A stretch of DNA of 8,897 nt from Verrucomicrobiota bacterium (lineage in GTDB: Bacteria; Verrucomicrobiota; Verrucomicrobiia; Chthoniobacterales; UBA10450): assembly GCA_003219395.1 (NCBI GenBank), contig QHOR01000098.1:1-8897 (forward strand), in the 5' to 3' direction. Shown one piece after another: positions 1 through 5,819 of this stretch. Positions within the stretch are counted from its first letter, which is position 1. Each line of letters starts with the position of its first letter. A program made the position numbers and the translations under genes. The notes below the pieces were generated by a model. That model searched no databases. It was not told the origin of the DNA and saw only the letters and a list, made by a program, of their open reading frames with translations.

Positions 1-1947
1 ACTCTCCTGCACAGCGCGTCGAACCGTTTGGGGCGTAATACCGTGCTCTTCGTTGTATTGCATCTGTTTGGCGCGCCGGTATTCGGAAATCGAGATAAGC
101 GCTTCCATGCTCTGGGTAACCTGATCGGCAAATAGCACGACTTCGCCATTCACATGGCGCGCGGCGCGACCTGCGGTTTGGATCAAAGAAGTCTGGCTCC
201 GTAAGAAACCTTCCTTATCCGCATCCAGAATGCACACGAGCGAAACTTCCGGCAAATCGAGGCCTTCGCGCAGCAAATTGATTCCCACGAGAATGTCGAA
301 ATCGGCTGCGCGCAGGCCGCGCAAGATCTCGACTCGTTCGATAGCGTCGATATCGCTATGCAGGTATCGCACTTTTAATCCGACATCGCGGAGGTAATCG
401 GCCAAGTCTTCCGCTGTTCGCTTGGTCAGGGTGGTCACCAAAATTCGTTCATTCTTTTCCACACGCTGACGGCAAAGCTCAATGGTCTCATCGATCTGAT
501 TCTTAAGCGGCTTAAGCGTAATCTTCGGATCGAGCAGTCCGGTAGGACGGATGATCTGCTCGACAACGAGCGGTGCACCCGGCGTGTGAACATCGAATTT
601 TCCCGCAGGTTCATCGGTACGCGAAACCTGCGGCTGCGAATTTGGCGTCGGGCGTTTCCCCCCCGGAAGAACAAACGGAATCAATTCCGCCTCACCGATC
701 CGTTGTCGCCGGTGCGGGAGATATCCTTTGTTTCCGACCATGCTATTTTGAATTTCAAATTCCGCCGGAGTCGCGCTCACGTAGATAGTCTGATTCGTCA
801 GCTTCATGAACTCGTCGAAATTAAGCGGCCGATTGTCGAGCGCGCTGGGCAAACGAAAACCGTAATTTACAAGCACGGTCTTGCGTGAGCGATCGCCCTC
901 GTACATTCCGCCGATTTGTGGAATGGTTGCGTGCGATTCATCGATGACCACCAGAAAATCTTTCGGAAAAAAATCGATGATCGTGTACGGCTTGGAGCCC
1001 GGCGCGCGTCCAGACAAATGTCGCGAGTAATTCTCAATCCCATTGCAAAACCCCATTTCCTGTAACATTTCCAAATCGTATTCGGTGCGCATCCGCAGGC
1101 GTTGCGCTTCCAGGAGTTTGTTTTGTGATTCGAGTTCAATGATTCGCTGTTCCAGCTCTTCGCGGATTGTGCGCAATGCGCGGTTCAGTTTGTCTGCCGG
1201 TGTCACGAACTGTTTTGCGGGATAAAACGTAATCACGGCAAGAGATTCGTGCGCGTGCCCGGTTAAGGGATCGAACCGGGTGATCGCTTCAATTTCATCG
1301 CCGAAGAATTCGATGCGTATGCCTTCTTCATCAGCGGCGCCTGGATACACTTCTACGACGTCTCCCCGGACGCGGAATCTGCCCCGCGCGAAGCTGACGT
1401 CATTGCGCTCGTACAACATATCGATCAAGCGGCCGAGCACGGCTTCCCGCGATATCTGTTGTCCCCGCTTCACCGTGAGTAACATCTGCAAATAATCTTC
1501 CGGCGACGTGATGCCGTAGATGCAGGAGACGCTCGCTACCACGATAGTGTCGCGGCGGGAAAGTAGCGCGCTCGTGGCAGCGAGCCGCAATCGCTCGATC
1601 TCTTCATTGATGGAAGAATCCTTCTCGATGTAGGTGTCGGAGCGAGGGATATACGCTTCCGGCTGGTAGTAATCGAAATAGCTGACGAAATATTCGACTG
1701 CATTCCGCGGGAAGAATTGCTTGAACTCTGAGTAGAGCTGCGCGGCAAGTGTTTTGTTATGTGAAATGACAAGAGTAGGCCGATCCAATTGCTGGATGAC
1801 GTTCGCCACCGTGAAAGTCTTGCCCGAACCGGTGACACCCAGGAGTGTCTGGTGACGATTACCAGCTTCAACGGACTTGATCAGCTTCGCTATCGCCTGC
1901 CCCTGGTCGCCGCGCGGTTTGTAGTTCGATTCAAGCTGAAAGGACAT
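1..1947 (-). CDS. uvrB: UvrABC excinuclease subunit B, C-terminus beyond the window
   Basis: UvrB is the DNA-damage-verifying helicase-like subunit of cytoplasmic nucleotide excision repair; it is loaded by UvrA and recruits UvrC. I translated 649 in-frame codons without a stop. Visible are Walker A GVTGSGKT (about residues 37-44, K43), the beta-hairpin [10 protein letters not shown] (90-99), Walker B DESHAT (336-341), VSATP (390-394), [14 protein letters not shown] (461-474), [11 protein letters not shown] (557-567) and motif [11 protein letters not shown] (590-598). The frame is still open at position 1, so the end, including the usual UVR motif, lies outside. The ATG at 1947 is well fixed: an in-frame TGA lies one codon upstream. 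No good Shine-Dalgarno is seen. Only weak promoter-like hexamers (1977-1982 and 1953-1958, 18-bp spacing) lie in the 57-bp gap to the upstream dipeptidase gene, so co-transcription is possible. I see no LexA-like operator. Odd: residues 400-460 carry about 55 residues more than the usual short linker, in frame, and the SATPG glycine is alanine. Confidence 0.97.
   Translation of the reverse strand, partial: MSFQLESNYKPRGDQGQAIAKLIKSVEAGNRHQTLLGVTGSGKTFTVANVIQQLDRPTLVISHNKTLAAQLYSEFKQFFPRNAVEYFVSYFDYYQPEAYIPRSDTYIEKDSSINEEIERLRLAATSALLSRRDTIVVASVSCIYGITSPEDYLQMLLTVKRGQQISREAVLGRLIDMLYERNDVSFARGRFRVRGDVVEVYPGAADEEGIRIEFFGDEIEAITRFDPLTGHAHESLAVITFYPAKQFVTPADKLNRALRTIREELEQRIIELESQNKLLEAQRLRMRTEYDLEMLQEMGFCNGIENYSRHLSGRAPGSKPYTIIDFFPKDFLVVIDESHATIPQIGGMYEGDRSRKTVLVNYGFRLPSALDNRPLNFDEFMKLTNQTIYVSATPAEFEIQNSMVGNKGYLPHRRQRIGEAELIPFVLPGGKRPTPNSQPQVSRTDEPAGKFDVHTPGAPLVVEQIIRPTGLLDPKITLKPLKNQIDETIELCRQRVEKNERILVTTLTKRTAEDLADYLRDVGLKVRYLHSDIDAIERVEILRGLRAADFDILVGINLLREGLDLPEVSLVCILDADKEGFLRSQTSLIQTAGRAARHVNGEVVLFADQVTQSMEALISISEYRRAKQMQYNEEHGITPQTVRRAVQES
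568..750 (-). other. In-frame insertion in UvrB after the VSATP motif
   Basis: These 61 codons (residues 400-460) lie between [10 protein letters not shown] and [10 protein letters not shown]. In the E. coli protein as I remember it, only about six residues occupy this place, so roughly 55 residues are extra. The segment is rich in Pro, Gly, Arg and charged residues, has no cysteine or obvious metal site, and includes [19 protein letters not shown] followed by a polar stretch. Reading frame and homology are intact on both sides, so it looks like a surface loop and not damage. The comparison rests on remembered sequences, not an alignment. Confidence 0.6.
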
Positions 1948-2004
1948 CCATCAATCTAGCAGCGACTGTTGGTAATTCCCAATCACCGCGGCCAACGAAC
2001 AGCG

Positions 2005-3180
2005 TTAAGCGCTCCAGATTTGTTTCAGGACCCTGCGGAAATTTCCGCCGAGGATCAGTTCGATGTCCGCGTCGGAATAGCCCCGGCGAATCAAGCCGTC
2101 AGTGATGTCAAACATTCGTTTATAATGGTTCGCGCCATCAATGTCCATTTTGTCGCGAAAAGCGTAGCTGGACTTGTACAGCGCCATTAGCCATTTTTTG
2201 TAGTCCTCCGGAAGTGCGTCGTAGCCGTCAAGATCGATATCGCTACCGACACCTACATGTTCAACTCCGACGAGCTTGGCGACGTGATCGTAATGGTTCA
2301 GCAGATCTTCTATCGTTGTCGGTTCCCTGGCGGAAACGAAATTGCGGACCCCGGTGATACCCATGACTCCTCCTTTGGCCGCAATTTTACGGATCGCTTC
2401 ATCAGTTTTGCACCGTGGCTGATCGGGATTAAGCGCGCGGCAATTGGCATGGGTGATGAGCACTGGCGCCTTGGAAATCTCGAAAGCGTCCAGCGTAGTG
2501 CGATCGCCGCAATGAGCGACATCAATGGCCATTCGTACCTTATTCATACGTTCGATGATCGAAACGCCGAAATCGCTGATGCCATCATCGCGTCGCTCTG
2601 TGCTTCCATTCCCGATCAGGTTGCGGCTGTTATAGGTGAGCAGCGATACACGCTGTCCTAGTTGGTAAAATCGATCGACGTCGTCCGGGGCGCGAAAATG
2701 CTCGGAGTTTTGCAGCCCTAGAATAATGCCTATTTTGCCGGAACTTTTGGCGGTATCGATGCCTGTCGCATCATCGACGCGCATCAGCTGCTCTCCGTGA
2801 TGTGCAATAAATCCATTCCAGAGACCGAGAAACCACATTACCTGGTCGTAAGCGTTTGGTCCGGCGGTTCCGACACCAATGTGCATCACGTCGATTCTGG
2901 AATCTTTGAAGCGCTGAAAATCGGCGGGAGTAAATGTCTCAGGATCGGTGAACCAGGTTGGGCGCTTATCTCCCTTGAAGGGTGCCAGCACGCCGAGCAG
3001 CGTGAACGGGTTCAGCATGTCCACTATTGTGCCGCGTTCAACCAGATCGATGGCTCGGACAGAATATTTAGTCGTGGTTTCTGCGAAGAGCTGAAACCAG
3101 CCTCGGTTGATCATGGGTGCCCCCAATGTCGCAGCTCCAACTCCGAGGAGGCATTTCAACGACTGACGACGCGTTATCAT
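2005..3180 (-). CDS. Tat-exported M19-family (membrane dipeptidase-like) protein, atypical metal site
   Basis: This 391-residue protein resembles peptidase family M19 (renal/membrane dipeptidase), amidohydrolase-fold zinc enzymes that cleave dipeptides. The N-terminus has a twin-arginine motif (TRRQSLK, residues 3-9) and a hydrophobic stretch to about residue 24, so export as a folded protein is expected. Family landmarks are IDVAHCGDRT (H223), VLITHANCRAL (H244) and GVGSDIDLDG (D314), matching the two zinc-ligand histidines and the late aspartate of M19. The early HxD motif that normally supplies two ligands is replaced by VDMLN (53-57), and the bridging glutamate position appears as Gln in GLQNSEH (155-161). 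The enzyme may therefore bind one metal, use other ligands (E160 and H161 are near) or have another activity. The start is secure because the Tat motif begins right after Met1. It lies 57 bp upstream of uvrB on the same strand; a functional link is not evident. Confidence 0.85.
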   Translation of the reverse strand: MITRRQSLKCLLGVGAATLGAPMINRGWFQLFAETTTKYSVRAIDLVERGTIVDMLNPFTLLGVLAPFKGDKRPTWFTDPETFTPADFQRFKDSRIDVMHIGVGTAGPNAYDQVMWFLGLWNGFIAHHGEQLMRVDDATGIDTAKSSGKIGIILGLQNSEHFRAPDDVDRFYQLGQRVSLLTYNSRNLIGNGSTERRDDGISDFGVSIIERMNKVRMAIDVAHCGDRTTLDAFEISKAPVLITHANCRALNPDQPRCKTDEAIRKIAAKGGVMGITGVRNFVSAREPTTIEDLLNHYDHVAKLVGVEHVGVGSDIDLDGYDALPEDYKKWLMALYKSSYAFRDKMDIDGANHYKRMFDITDGLIRRGYSDADIELILGGNFRRVLKQIWSA

Positions 3181-3190
3181 GCTTCAGTTG

Positions 3191-3219
3191 AATATGATAA
3201 TTTGCGTCGGCATTGGCAA
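3191..3219 (-). promoter_or_regulatory. Candidate sigma70-type promoter for the dipeptidase gene
   Basis: Read on the minus strand, TTGCCA (3219-3214, 5/6 to TTGACA) is followed after 17 bp by CATATT (3196-3191, 4/6 to TATAAT). Transcription would start near 3184, only a few bases before the ATG at 3180, giving a leaderless or nearly leaderless message. That fits the absence of a Shine-Dalgarno sequence. It is a by-eye match only. Confidence 0.3.
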
Positions 3220-3235
3220 TGGCGCGATACATAAT
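3207..3235 (+). promoter_or_regulatory. Candidate sigma70-type promoter for the cyclase/TolB/TPR gene
   Basis: TCGGCA (3207-3212, 4/6) and CATAAT (3230-3235, 5/6) are spaced by 17 bp. The predicted start near 3242 gives a leader of about 50 nt before the ATG at 3294. The elements interleave with those of the divergent dipeptidase promoter, so RNA polymerase could hardly occupy both at once. Found by eye; no activator or repressor site was recognised. Confidence 0.3.
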
Positions 3236-3293
3236 GGAACGGGACACAGAAGCGGTTATGAATTTCACACGCTGCTTGGCACACTGAAACGAT

Positions 3294-5693
3294 ATGTCCA
3301 CTAGCGCCGGGGCGGGTGTGCGGCTGGAGATCGGCCACGTATTGTTCATGGACTTGGTCGGCTACTCCAAGTTACTTCTGGATGAGCAGCGCGAGCTGTC
3401 ACAACACCTCACTGAAATCGTCTGCAGCACTGAGCAAGTTCTCGCTGCGGAAACGGCAGACAAACTGATCCGGCTGCCAACAGGAGATGGAATGGCGCTG
3501 GTTTTTTTTAACAGTCCCGAAGCGCCGGTGCAATGCGCGGTCGAGATTGCTAAAAAGCTGAAGCAATACCCCCAGTTGAAACTTCGGATGGGAATTCACA
3601 GCGGGCCGGTCAACGAAGTTCGGGATGTAAATGGTCGAGCAAATGTTGCAGGCGCAGGAATTAACGTTGCACAGCGAGTGATGGATTGCGGCGACGCTGG
3701 TCACATTCTGTTATCCAAGCGCGTGGCCGAAGACCTCGCACACTCGAGGCAGTGGCGTCCCTGCTTGCATGACGTGGGGGAATGTGTCGTAAAGCACGGC
3801 ATCTCCATTTTCATTGTCAATCTGTACACCAACGAAGTTGGAAATGCGCAGTTGCCGGAGAAACTTAACCAGTGGCAATCGGCACAAGTCGCGCCTGCGC
3901 CAGAGGGCTCACCATCGATTTTTCGACGCAAAGGTCTCCTGTTCCCGGCCGCTGCTCTCTTGATCGCCATCGGTAGTTTTGGCGTTTGGCTCTATTCCAA
4001 ACAAGGAGGAATAGGGTCGCTCGCGCCGGAGAAAACCATCGCGGTGCTTCCGTTTCAAAACTTCAGCCCGGATAAGGACAATGCGTTTTTTGCAGACGGC
4101 GTTCAGGACGACATCCTCACGAGTCTGGCAAAGATCAAAAATCTCAGAGTCATCAGCCGTTCGTCTGTGATGCAGTTTCGCGACGCTGCAGCACAGAACC
4201 TGCGCGCCATCGGTAAAACGCTTGGCGTGGCAAATGTCCTGGAGGGTAGTGTGCGGCGGGAGGGTGACCGCGTAGTGGTCAACGTGCAACTGGTCGATGC
4301 CCAGAGCGCCCGACAGATCTGGGCGAACCATTACGACCGTACCCTGGTTGATTCGCTGGGCTTGCAAGGCGAGTTGGCGAGTGAAATCGCCGATGCTCTG
4401 CGCGCCACGCTAAGTACAGATGAGCAGGCGCGAGTAACGGCCAAGCCCACGCGGAATCCAGATGCATACGTATTTTACTTGCGAGGGAATCAGATTTCCC
4501 GGAATCCCGACACGCTGCTGGAGGATTACAAGACCGCGGAGCAACTTTACATGCAGGCGATTGCGCTCGACCCCGACTTCGCGCTGGCCCACGCGCGGCT
4601 AGCATCCGTTTGCGCCGAAGTTTTCCATTATTACGAACCAACCGAGGATTGGGAAACCAAGGCTCGCACTGAAGCGCAAATTGCTCTGCGTCTCCAGCCC
4701 AATCTGGCAGAAGCGCATTTTGCTCTTGGCCAATGCATTTACTGGATGGACCAGGATTACGACCGCGCTCTTGAACAATTCAATATCGCTGCTCGCTTAT
4801 CGCCGAGCAACGGAGATATCGGTCGGCTGATCGCCGCGATAAAGCGCCGGCAGGGCAAGTGGGAAGAATCGCTCGAAGAATACCAGCGGGTTGCGAAGCT
4901 GGACCCCCAAAATCCAAATACCGTCCGCGAACTTATCTATACGAATACAGCGATGCGTCGGTGGCCAGAAGCTGCGCGATGGGTAGAGCAATTGCGCGCA
5001 ATGGCGCCCGGATCGGTCATCGCGAAGACCCAAAGGGGTTATGTGGAGTTTTGGTGGAAGGGAGATACTGCTCTGCTGAAGTCCCTGTTGGAGCAGATGC
5101 CTCCCAGCGCCGATCCCGATGGTGGTGTTGCTGCGGTGCGATGGGACGTGGCAATGCTGGATCGGGACTACGCAGCCGCCAAACGCGCAATCGATAGCTC
5201 AAATGCTAAAGAACTCTCATACACGGGCGAAGGCTCAACGCCGCGGAGTTTCTTTGAAGGCGCTATCGCCCTGGCCCAGGGGGATCTTGCAAGTGCGCAA
5301 AAATATTTTGAGGACGCGCAGCCTGTTTTTGACGACGCTGTAAAACAGGCGCCTTCGAGCGCTATCCGGCACTCTAACCTGGGCTGGCTGTACGCGTTTA
5401 TGGGACGCAAAGAGGACGCGATTCGCGAGGGCCGTCGCGCTGTCGAATTGAAGCCGGAATCTAAAGATGCCGTGGACGGCGTCATCGTGAATTGCTATCT
5501 CGCGTTGATCTATGCTCGCGTTGGCGAAAAAGATCTGGCGTTTCCGCTGCTGGAGCGGCTGCTCAAAACCCCGGGCGCGGTGGACAGCGTCGATTACAGT
5601 GTCACCATCAACGACCTGAAACATCGCTGGGAATGGGACCCGATTCGAAGCGATCCCCGGTTTCAAAAGCTCATTGGACGAGCAGCGAAGTGA
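3294..5693 (+). CDS. Class III nucleotide cyclase - TM - TolB-like - TPR-like protein
   Basis: This 799-residue protein joins three modules. Residues 10-178 are a class III adenylate/guanylate cyclase domain: metal aspartates D20 (FMDLVGYSKL) and D65 (PTGDGMALVF), and transition-state residues N124 and R128 (GINVAQRV). Residues 214-234 form one hydrophobic helix preceded by RRK, which predicts a cytosolic cyclase and an exported C-terminal part. Residues 247-374 are a TolB-like domain (TIAVLPFQNFS, FADGVQDDI, VLEGSVRREGDRV, IWANHYDRT). From about 415 to 740 TPR-like helical repeats follow (for example 424-439, 486-506, 525-540, 694-722), and the end carries DPIRSDPRF. The likely product is cAMP, but the substrate-binding Lys and Asp of typical adenylate cyclases fall on L61 (after R60) and N117, so nucleotide choice and activity are open. 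The ATG at 3294 is preferred because the next Met adjoins D20; there is no clear Shine-Dalgarno. The next gene downstream is a cyclase-less relative. Confidence 0.92.
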   Translation: MSTSAGAGVRLEIGHVLFMDLVGYSKLLLDEQRELSQHLTEIVCSTEQVLAAETADKLIRLPTGDGMALVFFNSPEAPVQCAVEIAKKLKQYPQLKLRMGIHSGPVNEVRDVNGRANVAGAGINVAQRVMDCGDAGHILLSKRVAEDLAHSRQWRPCLHDVGECVVKHGISIFIVNLYTNEVGNAQLPEKLNQWQSAQVAPAPEGSPSIFRRKGLLFPAAALLIAIGSFGVWLYSKQGGIGSLAPEKTIAVLPFQNFSPDKDNAFFADGVQDDILTSLAKIKNLRVISRSSVMQFRDAAAQNLRAIGKTLGVANVLEGSVRREGDRVVVNVQLVDAQSARQIWANHYDRTLVDSLGLQGELASEIADALRATLSTDEQARVTAKPTRNPDAYVFYLRGNQISRNPDTLLEDYKTAEQLYMQAIALDPDFALAHARLASVCAEVFHYYEPTEDWETKARTEAQIALRLQPNLAEAHFALGQCIYWMDQDYDRALEQFNIAARLSPSNGDIGRLIAAIKRRQGKWEESLEEYQRVAKLDPQNPNTVRELIYTNTAMRRWPEAARWVEQLRAMAPGSVIAKTQRGYVEFWWKGDTALLKSLLEQMPPSADPDGGVAAVRWDVAMLDRDYAAAKRAIDSSNAKELSYTGEGSTPRSFFEGAIALAQGDLASAQKYFEDAQPVFDDAVKQAPSSAIRHSNLGWLYAFMGRKEDAIREGRRAVELKPESKDAVDGVIVNCYLALIYARVGEKDLAFPLLERLLKTPGAVDSVDYSVTINDLKHRWEWDPIRSDPRFQKLIGRAAK

Positions 5694-5724
5694 CTCCGTC
5701 GCCGGTTAGCTGTGGGTAAAGCCT

Positions 5725-5745
5725 GGCCCTTGCCTTCGGCGGGTC
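5725..5745 (+). terminator. Possible hairpin between the two TolB/TPR genes
   Basis: GGCCC (5725-5729) pairs with GGGTC (5741-5745, one G-U), and after a two-base TT bulge GCC (5732-5734) pairs with GGC (5738-5740) around a TTC loop. Only a short T run (GTTTC) follows, so strong intrinsic termination is unlikely. It may be a weak attenuator or RNA-processing structure 32 nt after the cyclase stop codon. The rest of the 125-bp gap holds no other convincing site except the small upstream ORF. Confidence 0.3.
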
Positions 5746-5792
5746 GTTTCAGCCGAGTACAGAACTTGTTGGTTGCCAATCCTGGACAAAAT

Positions 5793-5819
5793 ATGAGGCT
5801 TGATCTGCCGATCGAGTAG
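5793..5819 (+). CDS. Possible 8-codon upstream ORF coupled to the GTG start
   Basis: ATG at 5793 opens an ORF encoding MRLDLPIE and ends with TAG at 5817-5819. The last base of this stop is the first base of the GTG start of the following gene, forming TAGTG. Such overlaps are a known arrangement for translational coupling by terminating ribosomes. No Shine-Dalgarno is evident before the ATG (ACAAAAT precedes it), so translation is uncertain and chance occurrence is quite possible. Confidence 0.25.
   Translation: MRLDLPIE

Noticed and set aside
568..750. Two compensating frameshifts as an explanation of the UvrB insertion
   Set aside because: Frameshifts would not add about 165 bp; the stretch is continuous and stop-free, with homology in the same frame on both sides, so a true insertion is simpler.
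586..888. Plus-strand ORF of 100 codons inside uvrB, overlapping the insertion region
   Set aside because: It is antisense to a frame with strong UvrB homology on both sides and its product is Arg-rich without recognisable motifs.
1536..1871. Minus-strand ORF of 111 codons in another frame of the uvrB region
   Set aside because: The overlapping frame encodes Walker A and the beta-hairpin of UvrB; this one encodes a Ser/Arg-rich product typical of a shadow frame.
1948..2004. SOS (LexA) operator in front of uvrB
   Set aside because: No convincing LexA-type palindrome is visible in the 57-bp gap.
2257..2661. Plus-strand ORF of 134 codons opposite the M19 gene
   Set aside because: It lies fully antisense to conserved M19 motifs and has no recognisable domain or promoter.
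3502..3509. Run of eight T in the cyclase gene as a slippage or programmed frameshift site
   Set aside because: It encodes part of a conserved strand (ALVFFN), the frame continues correctly, and no accessory frameshift signal is evident.
3909..4367. Minus-strand ORF of 152 codons opposite the cyclase/TolB gene
   Set aside because: It mirrors the conserved TolB-like domain on the other strand and shows no motif of its own.
5766..5797. Possible promoter (TTGTTG, 17 bp, AAATAT) in front of the second TolB/TPR gene
   Set aside because: Both hexamers match only 3 of 6 positions; an alternative pair is no better, so a separate promoter cannot be supported.
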